Assembly (NCBI GenBank): GCA_964019135.1
Contig: OZ025263.1
Location: 32,094,133 to 32,158,132, forward strand
Source of the DNA: Arenicola marina
Taxonomy: Eukaryota; Annelida; Polychaeta; Arenicolidae
Direction of reading: 5' to 3'
Length of the DNA: 64,000 bases
Below the pieces are notes generated by a model. That model was given only the letters and a program-made list of their open reading frames with translations. It was not told where the DNA came from and searched no databases. Shown here one piece after another: positions 11,867 through 23,174 of the stretch; the stretch's first letter is position 1; every line of letters starts with the position of its first letter. Made by a program: the position numbers and the translations under genes.

Positions 11867-13467
11867 GGTGGCGTGACAGATTGTCAGGGCACAAAATGTG
11901 GCTTTGCATGTGTTTAGGTAAGCACTGGGATCGTTAGCGCTCGACTGGTTCTGTAGCCTTGATTGCTGTGGATGATACATTTGAGTTTCTTCCGCACGGC
12001 CTCAAAAGGAAACACGAACAGGAGCAGGTCCAATATTTGGGTTTAGATACCTTTGGCGAACTTGCACCATCCTTTAAATCGGGACGCGTTGCAGTTAAAA
12101 CGGGCGGACACCTCAATGTTGTGGGTAGCATCGATAAGTAACAGAGTGAGGTGGGGTGGGGGGGGGGGGCGGTGGGCTGGATCAGGTGAAAGGGTGGATT
12201 ATTATGGACCGAATTATTCTCTTTGATTTAATGCGGGACGGGTGGAGCGGGTGGGGTGGGGGGCGGAAGTTATGGTGGGGGGGGGGGGGGTGGCGGCGAC
12301 TTGGGCTGCTTGTTTCCCCTATTCTTGATCGAATGATATTAAACGACACTGTATGAACGTTTTAGGATGTTTTCATCCAGCGACGAGAAACCTTCATTGT
12401 TGGTAAGACAGTTCACTACATGGGAAGAGCCATCGCCTCCAAGTCTGACCGCCCCCTCCCCCCACATCCACCCCCCTTCCCACCTCTCCCCGATTCAGTG
12501 AGCAACCACCTAGCGTATCGTATGTCTGACTTGGAGCATGCAGGCCCCTTGCCTTGACTCCAATGGTTAGCAATTCATTACGGGCCGGACGTTCTCACCC
12601 TGGTTCAATTAAGCGGACCCCCGCGTGGAAGGGGCACTTTAGAATCAATTGCGGGGTTAGCCCATAGTTGTTGTCGCCGTGTTGTCGGCCACTTTTCATG
12701 TACAATGGTTTCGCCAGGAGAGGGACACGAACAACAAATACGTAACCCGGGTATATCTGATGTGAAGCCGAATGGGCATAAAGGTAACTATGCGTGGAGT
12801 GGTGATGGTGCTGGGTGGAAATGGGGGGGGGGGGTATTCTAAAATATGATCCATGTCAGTGTAGACGGGGAGCGGCTGCGGGCAAGATGTTTCGTACCCG
12901 ATTGGGTATGGGGGCCGTTCCCGTCAGTTCATCTCACCATCTCATTGTGCCATTGGGTTCCATGGTTCGGTGTAACACATGTGTCCATGCCCAAAGGTGT
13001 TCTAAAACGACCGCAACCCATCTGGAAGTAGACGACGGTTGCCATTCATATGATCGCGAATGCATACATTAAAAGTAAATATATATCAGCTGTATTTAGT
13101 GGTTGTTGTCAGTGGGCAAAGTCGTGCATGTAATCGTCTCGGGGACGAATTGTGGAGAGTCCAATATGGACGTTGGTGTATCACCGACGCAGCAGCAAGT
13201 TGAGGGAACGCGGGTAGATAGCCCATGAGAGTGGAAGAAGTATTGCATGATTTCATGGCCACCATCGTGGAAGGCCAAGGCGTGCTTGGTGAGGCTGGCT
13301 GGGTAGAGGGGGGGGGGGGGGGGCTCGACAAACAGATGACAAGAACTGCGATCTGTTGACCCAGTCAGACGTCTGCCATGAAGATATCAAAACCAAGGCC
13401 AAAGTGAAAGGATGTTGTAGAGACAGGTAATTAATCAAATGATGCCCAGTGAGAAAAAATTGATTGT
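11867..13467. other. Spacer with several poly-G/poly-C tracts
   Basis: Long G runs lie near 12160, 12280, 12823 and 13308, with C-rich DNA near 12450-12490. Open frames are short and biased by these tracts. No exon is supported. Confidence 0.5.
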
Positions 13468-13471
13468 TTAA

Positions 13472-13848
13472 AGTTGCATGTCGAGCTCTTTCCCGCCAAA
13501 ACTAAAGAGGTCCAAATACAAATAAAAATCAGTCCTTCAATCATTCAAGATTTCTTTTGTCCATACTCCACCCATGCCAGACTGCCAAATAGTGTCTCTT
13601 AGCCTTGCTGGTATCAATTTACCACAAGTTTTCATATTAGCGGTAAACGTCATCAGTTTGTGTGCTTCGCGATGCTTTGGTATTAGTACCAGTGCCGCGA
13701 CAGAGTTCTGTGGTGTCCGGGGATAGCCGAAACGACGATGTTTATCAGGATTCTGAATTGATAAAATGAAACAATCGAGTTTTCTGCAAATTTTGATATA
13801 AATTTCGCCTGGGCTTAGTTTTGGCGGGAAATAACTCGACATGCAACT
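13472..13848. mobile_element. MITE, 377 bp, 34-bp terminal inverted repeats
   Basis: The first 34 bases (AGTTGCATGTCGAGCTC, then tttcccgccaaaactaa) match the complement of the last 34 with two mismatches. TTAA stands at both outer edges (13468-13471 and 13849-13852), compatible with a TTAA (piggyBac-type) or TA (mariner-type) target duplication. A 101-codon open frame on the minus strand inside resembles no transposase I recognise, so the element is non-autonomous. The near-perfect ends suggest a fairly young insertion. Confidence 0.8.
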
Positions 13849-13939
13849 TTAACTGGGGCGAACTACACGGCGGTAGCAAAGAAAGATTTGTTGAGTACAA
13901 GAATAATGTGATAAATATCACCCCAGGAACCGTATTCGT

Positions 13940-14143
13940 TAGCCACCTGAGAGCCTAACGGCACGTGGCTCGGCGGTTTGCGCCCCGCCGTGGCCATGTC
14001 TGTGTGATCGCAGGATAAACACCCCAGTTACTTCTGCGCAAAGAGTAGAGGTTCCCCATGGGGACAGAGCTCCACTCTTCTTTTCTTTTCCCATTGAAGC
14101 GATTTGATCCAAAGTGGTTAAAGGGCCCTGAATATACACCCAG
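13940..14143 (+). mobile_element. SINE-like repeat, copy 2 of the family
   Basis: About 204 bp, flanked by ccgtattcgt on both sides (13930-13939 and 14144-14153), a good target-site duplication. Its body (ggccatgtctg, gcaggataaa, gcaaagagtag, aagtggttaaag, ctgaatataca) follows the copy at 22941 in the same order. The B-box-like segment near 13973 is degenerate and the head looks 5'-shortened. Confidence 0.75.
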
Positions 14144-14600
14144 CCGTATTCGTAAACACACGCAGCTAACGCGTGCAGTTTGGCAGGCCTATTGTACATC
14201 TCCTGTAAAGCTTACACACCACTAGACGTATCACGGGCTTTCATCGTGTACCGCAATGATTGTTCAACATGTGAATTGGTAGATGTAAAACGAAATGAAC
14301 TGGCCTATTTAATGTTCAAGTTGGACCATCAAGCTTTAATAGTAGAGAGTCCTACATTTCTTACAGTTATCATTGCACTTGTTATTGTTATTATATTGCT
14401 TTTTTAGAGCATATGTGTGTGTAGGGAGCAAAACAGAGAATGCTGTCCAAATATTAGTGCGGAACCTGATGATGGAAGGAAGAGTTCAGTGACGACTGAT
14501 GTGTGGCTTTGTCAGCCACGTGCATTATTGGTATTAAAATCAAAAACGGGGTTCATGGAGACATGACTGATGAGTAGTTACTTGCTTTCATTGAAGACTG
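14144..14600. other. Spacer, nothing identified
   Basis: Ordinary AT-rich sequence between the SINE and the 21-bp array. A 75-codon open frame at 14180-14407 has a hydrophobic C-terminus but no recognisable domain. Confidence 0.5.
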
Positions 14601-14602
14601 CG

Positions 14603-16335
14603 ACACGAACAAGATAGACTGCGACACAAACAGGGCAGACAGTGACACAAACAGAGCAGACAGTGACACGAACAGGGCAAACTGCGACACAAACAGGGCA
14701 GACAGTGACACAGAGCAGGCAGTGACACAAACAGGGCACATTGCGACCCAAACAGGGCAGACTGTGACACAAACAGGGCATATTGCGACACAAACAGGGC
14801 AGACAGCGACACAACTAGGGCAGAGTGTGACACGAACAGGGCAGACTGTGACCCAAACAGGGCAGACTGTGACACAAACAGGGCATATTGCGACACAAAC
14901 AGGGCAGACAGCGACACAACTAGGGCAGAGTGTGACACGAACAGGGCAGACTGTGACACAAACAGGGCAGACAGCGTCACAACTAGAGCAGAGTGTGACA
15001 CGAACAGGGCAGACTGCGACACAAACAGGGCAGACAGCGACACAACTAGGGCAGAGTGTGACACGAACAGGGCAGACTGCGACACAAACAGGGCAGACAG
15101 CGTCACAAACAGGGCAGACAGCGACACAACTAGGGCAGAGTGTGACACGAACAGGGCAGACTGTGACACAAACAGGGCAGACAGCGTCACAACTAGAGCA
15201 GAGTGTGACACGAACAGGGCAGACTGCGACACAAACAGGGCAGACAGCGTCACAACTAGAGCAGAGTGTGACACGAACAGGGCAGACTGTGACACAAACA
15301 GGGCAGACAGCGTCACAACTAGAGCAGAGTGTGACACGAACAGGGCAGACTGTGACACAAACAGGGCAGACAGCGTCACAACTAGAGCAGAGTGTGACAC
15401 GAACAGGGCAGACTGCGACACAAATTGGGCAGACAGTGACACAAACAGGGCAGACAGCGACACAACTAGGGCAGAGTGTGACACGAACAGGGCAGACTGT
15501 GACACAAACAGGGCAGACAGCGTCACAACTAGAGCAGAGTGTGACACGAACAGGGCAGACTGCGACACAAACAGGGCAGACAGTGACACAAACAGGGCAG
15601 ACAGCGTCACAAACAGGGCAGACAGCGACACAACTAGGGCAGAGTGTGACACGAACAGGGCAGACTGCGACACAAACAGGGCAGACAGCGACACAACTAG
15701 GGCAGAGTGTGACACGAACAGGGCAGACTGTGACACAAACAGGGCAGACAGCGTCACAACTAGAGCAGAGTGTGACACGAACAGGGCAGACTGCGACACA
15801 AACAGGGCAGACAGCGACACAACTAGGGCAGAGTGTGACACGAACAGGGCAGACTGCGACACAAACAGGGCAGACAGTGACACAAACAGGGCAGACAGCG
15901 TCACAAACAGGGCAGACAGCGACACAACTAGGGCAGAGTGTGACACGAACAGGGCAGACTGTGACACAAACAGGGCAGACAGCGTCACAACTAGAGCAGA
16001 GTGTGACACGAACAGGGCAGACTGCGACACAAACAGGGCAGACAGTGACACAAACAGGGCAGACAGCGTCACAAACAGGGCAGACAGCGACACAACTAGG
16101 GCAGAGTGTGACACGAACAGGGCAGACTGCGACACAAACAGGGCAGACAGCGTCACAAACAGGGCAGACAGCGACACAACTAGGGCAGAGTGTGACACGA
16201 ACAGGGCAGACTGCGACACAAACAGGGCAGACAGCGTCACAACTAGAGCAGCATGTGACACGAACAGGGCAGACTGCGACACAAACAGGGCAGACTACGA
16301 CAGAAACAGGGGAGACTGCGGCACAAGCAAACAGG
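14603..16335. repeat. 21-bp minisatellite, about 80 copies, open on both strands
   Basis: The unit is gggcagactgcgacacaaaca with alternating variants (cagacagtgac, cagacagcgtc, actagggcagagtgtgacacg). They form longer patterns such as two 21-bp units followed by an LGQSVTR-coding unit. Because 21 is divisible by three and the unit lacks stops, both strands stay open: 549 codons on + (14722-16371) and 564 on - (14588-16282). There is no signal peptide, splice context or non-repeat domain, so I treat it as non-coding. Edges are degenerate. Confidence 0.95.
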
Positions 16336-16554
16336 GCGGATTGCTATGCAAACAATTTGAAAGTACACTGACCGTATTACGTTAGAAACAGAAAGCAAAT
16401 GACGATTGAAAGCTAGCGGACTGACTGAGCGAACTGAACAGATTGCGATACAAAGTTGTAGTTCATGTACTTTTGTACTGATACAAATTTATTTAGGAAA
16501 TCTGTTTTGCATCTTGATGGCAATAATGCGCATATAAAACACCAAGGTGGCTGT

Positions 16555-17460
16555 CTTTGAGAGCGCCAGTGTCGCGAGTCAATCTTTGAGAATGCTGGTG
16601 TCGCTAGTCGATCTAGGCCCACGCCACTGTCGCGAGTCAAGTCGAGTGGCGAACGCTAGTGTCGCGAGTCAACTCGAGTGGCGAACGCTAGTGTCGCGAG
16701 TCGATCATTGAGAACGCTAGTGTCGCGAGTCGATCATTGAGAACGCTAGTGTCGCGAGTCGATCATTGAGACTGCCAGTGTCGCGAATCGATCACTGCGA
16801 ACGTCAGTATCGCGAGTCGATCACTGCGAACGCCAGTGTCTCGAGTCAGCAACGTTCGTGTCGCGAGTTTGTCGCCTGTTGATAGATTGGACCCGAGTGG
16901 CACGAGTCGATCCTAGCGAACCCTAATGTCGCGAGTCGAACCTGGCGAACGGCAACGTGGCGAGTCGAATGTGGCGAACGGCAGTGTTGCGAGTCGAATG
17001 TGGCGAACGGCAGTGTCGCGAGTCGAATGTGACGAACCACAGTGTCGCGAGTCAAACGTGGCGAACCACAGTGTCGCGAGTCAAACGTGGCGAACCACAG
17101 TGTCGCGAGTCGAATGTGGTGAATCACAGTGTCGCGAGTCGAACGTGGCGAACCACAGTGTCGCAAGTCGAATGTGGCGAACCACAGTGTCGCGAGTCGA
17201 ACGTGGTGAACCACAGTGTCGCGAGTCGAACGTGGCGAACCACAGTGTCGCAAGTCGAACGTGGCGAACCACAGTGTCGCGAGTCGAATGTGGCGAACCA
17301 CAGTGTCGCGAGTCGAATGTGGCGAACCACAGTGTCGCGAGTCGAACGTGGTGAACCACAGTGTCGCGAGTCGAACGTGGCGAACCACAGTGTCGCAAGT
17401 CGAACGTGGCGAACCACAGTATCGCGAGTCAAACGTGGCGAACGGCAGTGTCGCGAAGCG
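16555..17460. repeat. 29-bp minisatellite in two sequence domains, about 31 copies
   Basis: A left domain (about 16555-16920) has units around agtgtcgcgagtcgatcat plus tgagaacgct. A right domain (about 16925-17460) has gtggcgaaccacagtgtcg plus cgagtcgaac. Both share the core agtgtcgcgagtcga and a 29-bp period, so one probably arose from the other. The unit is CpG-rich (tcgcgagtcga). Open frames on both strands of 100-180 codons are by-products of the repeat. Confidence 0.92.
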
Positions 17461-18104
17461 CTCTTTGTTGACGCTTATTTTTACTTAATGCATATGTAAG
17501 CCTCAAGCCGCTCAATGGTTGCGAGTGTCACTTTCACTTAACATGCGGCAAACAAACCCCCTGGCGGCCAAGCATCATTGACAAACAAATCAGGGTAAAA
17601 AGACGCGTACGCGTGGATGTAACCTTGACATTATTCGGGAAATTAATTGCCGCAAATGTTTGCTCCCGCCGTCTGAGGTAAGAAACAGCAAAAGGTTGCC
17701 CTTCAAGCTTCGTTGGGGCTTATAAGTGTCTCATCAATCTATGACGCGTAGACTCGGGAAGCCTTCGTCATAGCTTGAGCAGAGTAAACCCATTGATAAT
17801 TTCCACTATAGTGAACAAGTTCTACACAATATGATAGGTATTACTGCCGTTTATTTTACCAAGAGCAAAATATAATGTGCCATTGGAAGCAATGTTCAAA
17901 TGTTTTAGTTATATACAAATACGACAATTATACACTTTGTTGAGTATATGGTACGATCGATATATAGATCTCAATCTAACGCCCTGACCGTAGATCGATT
18001 GATTGGTGTTTTCAGCCACTTCTGTGCACACACACGTGTTTCTCGGGGTAATATTTGTATTATAATGAAATCATGCCATATTCGTTACAAGAACTCCGCC
18101 AAAC
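17461..18104. other. Unique spacer between arrays
   Basis: Mixed-composition unique DNA with no supported gene, ending where the 84-bp array begins. Confidence 0.5.
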
Positions 18105-20250
18105 GTGTATCGGAGTAATGAAGTGCTAACGACGGACGTGTGAGGGGGGGAGGGGGGCGGTATCCGCCCTCCTGCACCCACACACGTGTAGTGACGGGGT
18201 AATGAAGTGCTAACGACGGACGTGTGAGGGGGGAGGGCGGTATCCCCCCCCCCTGCACACACACACCTGTAGTGACGGAGTAATGAAGTGCTAACGACGG
18301 ACGTGTGTGTGTGTGGGGGGGGTGGGGGGGGCGGTATCTCCCCTCCCGCACACAAACACGTGGAGTGACGGGGTAATGAAGTGCTAACGACGGACGTGTG
18401 AGGGTGGGGGGGGGGCGGTATCCCCCCTCCTGCACACACACACGTGTAGTGACGGAGTAATGAAGTGCTAACGACGGACGTGTGAGGGGGGAGGGGGCGG
18501 TATCGCCCCTCCTGCACACACACACACCTGTAGTGACGGGGTAAGGAAGTGCTAACGACGGACGTGTGAGGGGCGAGGGGGGAGGGGGCGGTATCTTCCC
18601 TCCTGCACACACATACCTGTAGTGACGAGGTAATGAAGTGCTAACGACGGACGTGTGAGGGGGGAGGGGGCGGTATCGCCCCTTCTGCACACACACACCT
18701 GTAGTGACGGAGTAATGAAGTGCTAACGTCGGACGTGTGAGGGGGGGGGGGGCGGTACCCCCCCCCCCCTGCACACACACACGTGTAGTGACGGAGTAAT
18801 GAAGTGCTAACGACGGGGGGGGGCGGTATCGCCCCTCCTGCAGACATACACGTGTAGTGACGGGGTAATGAAGTGCTAACGACGGACGTGTGAGGGGGGG
18901 GGGGGCGGTATCTCCCCTCCTGCAGACATACACGTGTAGTGACGGAGTAATGAAGTGCCAACGACGGACGTGTGAGGGGGGGGGGCGGTACCCCCCCCCC
19001 CCCTGCACACACACACGTGTAGTGACGGAGTAATGAAGTGCTAACGACGGGGGGGGGCGGTATCCCCCCCCCCCTGCACACACACATGTGTAGTGACGGG
19101 GTAATGAAGTGCTAACGACGGACGTGTGAGGGGGGGGGGTGCGGTATCGCCCCTCCTGCACACACACACGTGTAGTGACGGAGTAAGGAAGTGCTAACGA
19201 CGGACGTGTGAGGGGCGAGGGGGGGGGGCGGTATCCCCCCTCCTGCACACACATACCTGTAGTGACGAGGTAATGAAGTGCTAACGACGGACGTGTGAGG
19301 GGCGAGGGGGGGGGGGCGGTATCCCCCCTCCTGCACACACATACCTGTAGTGACGGAGTAATGAAGTGCTAACGACGGACGTGTGTGTGTGTGGGGGGGT
19401 GGGGGGGCGGTATCTCCCCTCCCGCACACAAACACGTGGAGTGACGGGGTAATGAAGTGCTAACGACGGACGTGTGAGGGTGGGGGTGGGGGGCGGTACC
19501 CCCCCTCCTGCACACACACACGTGTAGTGGCGGGGTAATGAAGTGCTAACGACGGACGTGTGAGGGGGGAGGGGGGGGGGCGGTATCCCCCATCCTGCAG
19601 ACATACACGTGTAGTGACGGAGTAATGAAGTGTTAACGACGGACGTGTGAGGGGCGAGGGGGGGGGGGCGGTATCCCCCCTCCTGCACACACATACCTGT
19701 AGTGACGGAGTAATGAAGTGCTAACGACGGACGTGTGTGTGTGTGGGGGGGTGGGGGGGCGGTATCTCCCCTCCCGCACACAAACACGTGGAGTGACGGG
19801 GTAATGAAGTGCTAACGACGGACGTGTGAGGGTGGGGGGGGCGGTACCCCCCCTCCTGCACACACACACGTGTAGTGGCGGGGTAATGAAGTGCTAACGA
19901 CGGACGTGTGAGGGGGGAGGGGGGGGGGGCGGTATCCCCCATCCTGCAGACATACACGTGTAGTGACGGAGTAATGAAGTGTTAACGACGGACGTGTGAG
20001 GGGGGAGGGGGGGGGGGCGGTATCTCCCCTTCTGCACACACACACCTGTAGTGACGGAGTAATGAAGTGCTAACGACGGACGTGTGAGGGGGGGGGGGGC
20101 GGTATCGCCCCTCCTGCAGACATACACGTGTAGTGACGGGGTAATGAAGTGCTAACGACGGACGTGTGAGGGGGGGGGGCGGTATCCCCCCTCCTGCACA
20201 CGCACACGTGTAGTGACGGGGTAATGAAGTGCTAACGACGGCCGTGTGAT
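18105..20250. repeat. Minisatellite, about 84-bp unit, about 26 copies, G-run plus palindromes
   Basis: Each unit holds gtagtgacgg, taatgaagtgctaacgacgg, acgtgtgagg, a variable G run, cggtatc, a C run and a CA run. Unit length varies (about 75-92 bp) mostly through the homopolymer and CA tracts. ACACGTGT is palindromic in many units, and ggggcggtatcgcccc forms a perfect palindrome in some. A four-unit block repeats about 352 bp apart (compare 19360 and 19711, or 19627 and 19977). Long Pro-rich minus-strand frames (up to 417 codons) are read from the C-rich strand and are not called genes. Confidence 0.95.
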
Positions 20251-22915
20251 ACGGCAGATAATGTGTGAGCTCACCTTCGCACGACTGTCACATCACCGCG
20301 ACATGTATGTACACATGGAAATGGAGAGGTTATCGTTGACATATGTATTCTCATTCAATCCCTCCTCAAATAAATAAAGGGTATTTACTTGACAAAAATT
20401 AGAGAAAAGAAGCACAAACAAACTTATGCTGAGTTTATCGACTGTCGTCTATCTGTCGTCCGCGGAAAGTAAGGCAAAAAAAGAAATGGCGGCGCCAACT
20501 GCAGTGAGCGAATGGGATTTGTCGGCGCGTAACCATGGGTTGTGTGTTATAACTGGGGCTGGTCTTTATCAATATGGGTATTATACATGCGGCGCGACGT
20601 ATAGAATTTCGCTGCATGGGCTCTGATTTCCAGTCCGAGCCGCGCATGAAGTCTTTTCATGCTGTATACATAATCCCTCGTGTTTCGTCATCCATCCGTG
20701 GCGAGTGGGCAAACGCGGCGCGAGCATTTTTTTCTTTTTATAAAGCGACCACTGGGTCTTAACTGACGCACACAAAATAGTCCATAATAAAGTGGGTTTT
20801 GTCAATTTGTCAATGCCTGCGCGATAAAAAAATATCGGCAAATCCCCTTGCATGTTTATTGAAAAATATATATATATATATATATATACGTAGAAGACAT
20901 ATAACAAGCTCAGGTTTGAATTGGCGGCTGTGGAGAAAGAAGGACAAGGTACGGATGTCTTTATGGAAAACCGTAAAATCTAAACATTCATTGAAATGAG
21001 AGCAAGCAATGGGTGTCTGGGAATAAGGTAACAGCGAGAGGGGCGCCCTCTATCGGTGGGCGACTGTTCGACAGCGTGGGAATCCTGACAACTATAATTC
21101 GGGAAGCAAACTTTTTTATTTGTCTTCAGAAAGTGGAAAGCGGAAGAGAAACTTCAAACTCTGACGGAGACCGGCACTATATTTTCAGGAAGTTTAAATA
21201 GCGTATATGGTTGTGTCTTGTATTAACCCACAAGGTGTTTTGTCCCGGTTTAGCCATGTGTCAGTGGCGGATCCAAGGTGAGGTGCGGGAGGGATTAGGA
21301 GGTACAAAGCCCCCCTCATACAAGGGGATGTCGTTGTAGACCCCCCACACCCCGGTCGTACAAGACATTGTAGATCCTCCTCGTCGCAACTTCTCAGTGT
21401 CCCGTATTTTGTATTTTTTGCCTTTTTGCCAGGTTTTGGCCGGCTATTATCACTCCACCTGTCTGCTTCACAATCGGCAATATCTATGACCCGTCAGGTT
21501 ATGACACTTAGAAAACAGTAGAACATTACCTCACGGACGCACCCCTAGGGGTCATTGCATACGCCTCTCGTCACCCCCCACCCCACACTTGCTCCCCCCC
21601 CGCCTCCCCGACCCGGATTCGCTCCTACAATTATTGAAAGCACCCTCCCCCCCCACCGTCGGCAACCCGTACCCAGAGACAATATTAGAATAACTTCGGT
21701 TTACCGAGGGGGCAGGATGACGGGGAGGGCGGGTTCGTCTTCTACCAATCCTGGGCTTAGGGGGTGGGGGGGGGGGGGGTGGACCGTGACGTTTCCTTGG
21801 GGCACCACCAGGTGTCGCCAGCGACACACATGTTTTTTTTTCGATGTTTATACCGATAGTTTATTTGTGAGGCAGAAACTCGAACTTTGGGCGCCAAACC
21901 CAAGTGCAAGTCGTCGTGAAAGGGTCATTTATGCCTTCACCCCCTGTGACTAAATCCACGTAGGGGTGTGGGGGGGGGGTAGGCGTTGGGTGAGGGGGTG
22001 GGGGGAGGGGGGAGGGAGGTGGCAGGAGGGCCACCGGCTAGACCGGCGTTTTTTATATCCGGCTCGCTAGATGAATAGAAGGCAAATCACTCTCACGACT
22101 AAATGTATACTTACGGGGAACCGGCGTCAAAGCCACTACCGCCCTCTATTGACGGAGATTGTGTTTGCCCAAGGGCTGGGCAAAGGTGTCTCCACTTTCC
22201 CGCTCGCCGCGCCCCCTAACGGGCGGACGTCTGTGGGATTCCCCCCCCCCCCCCCGTCGCTCCCACCCCCGGACCGGAGGTTACTCATAAACAGTAAACT
22301 CACTTGACAATATGTAAAGCTAGTCGCCTGGGTCCTCCCCCAAAAGGTGCTTGCGCGAAATATTTAGCCACAGTTTGCCGGCCGCGAGGGAAAACCTCCG
22401 GGTCGTTCGGGCCATGTGTACATACGTACAGGACAGCTAGCCGCCGAGGGAGATAACTCATGTAATAATAATCAGAAATATCTTCTGCGCGGTACATTCA
22501 ATTCGGATCCTTTGTAAGCCGTTGATTTTGGCGTCATAGTTTGGCGTAGTACATGCAGGTGCAGGAACTCATATTTGGCCTATTAAGCATTTTTTTACTC
22601 TCGATGATCTCCATGAAAATCCGTTAGAAATTGACATTTACTCCTCGACACTAGTAAGATATCATTATGTTTTCCGCAATAAACATTTAAGGGCACTAAA
22701 ACGTACGCATCAAAAAATGTTAACAATTGTAAATACAATTTAAGATTAATTATGACCCATGCCTACATATATAGGCATTCACTTGCTATAACCAGCTATT
22801 ATGTGAATATTAAGTGGGTGCACGTAAGATTATAAATAGAGTGTCACATGTATAATCTCCTGGATGATATGTAAAGAAATTAGCATTTGTATATTTCTCC
22901 CAGGTGGAAATAGCT
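20251..22915. other. Spacer with AT run, poly-G/C tracts and one lone element end
   Basis: An AT dinucleotide run lies at about 20866-20888. At 21262 cagtggcggatccaagg matches the terminal sequence of the element at 11644, but I could not find its partner end. Poly-G/C tracts occur near 21760, 21970-22015 and 22243. At 20484 aaatggcggcgcc resembles a YY1 or start-site motif with no gene attached. No exon is supported. Confidence 0.45.
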
Positions 22916-22940
22916 CCCAATAGCTCCATTTGGACATGCA

Positions 22941-23149
22941 CTTGAGAGACTAACGGCACATGGATCCATTCGGTGGTTCGTGCCCCACTGGTGGCCATGT
23001 CTGTGATCGCAGGATAAAGATCCCATGTCCTTCTTCGCAAAGAGTAGGGGTTACCCCCGGGGACATGGCTCGACTCTCCCTCCCTTCTCCCATTGACGCG
23101 ATATGACCACAAGTGGTTAAAGCGTCCTGAATATACAACCAACAACCGG
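22941..23149 (+). mobile_element. SINE-like repeat, copy 3, with 25-bp target duplication
   Basis: About 209 bp with B-box-like ggtggttcgtgcccc near 22970, then the family body (ggccatgtctg, gcaggataaa, gcaaagagtagggg, acatggctcgactctcc, aagtggttaaagcgtcctga). It is flanked by a 25-bp direct repeat with two mismatches, at 22916-22940 and 23150-23174. That is long for a target duplication but fits LINE-driven insertion. Transcription from the + strand is inferred from B-box orientation. Confidence 0.8.
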
Positions 23150-23174
23150 CCCAATAGCCCCATTTAGACATGCA

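Noticed and set aside
18071-20127. Long Pro-rich minus-strand frames (up to 417 codons)
   Set aside because: They follow the C-rich strand of the 84-bp array, change frame with tract length and have no non-repeat part.
21262-21400. Second complete element of the type at 11644
   Set aside because: Only one end (cagtggcggatccaagg) could be found, with no inverted partner or target duplication.
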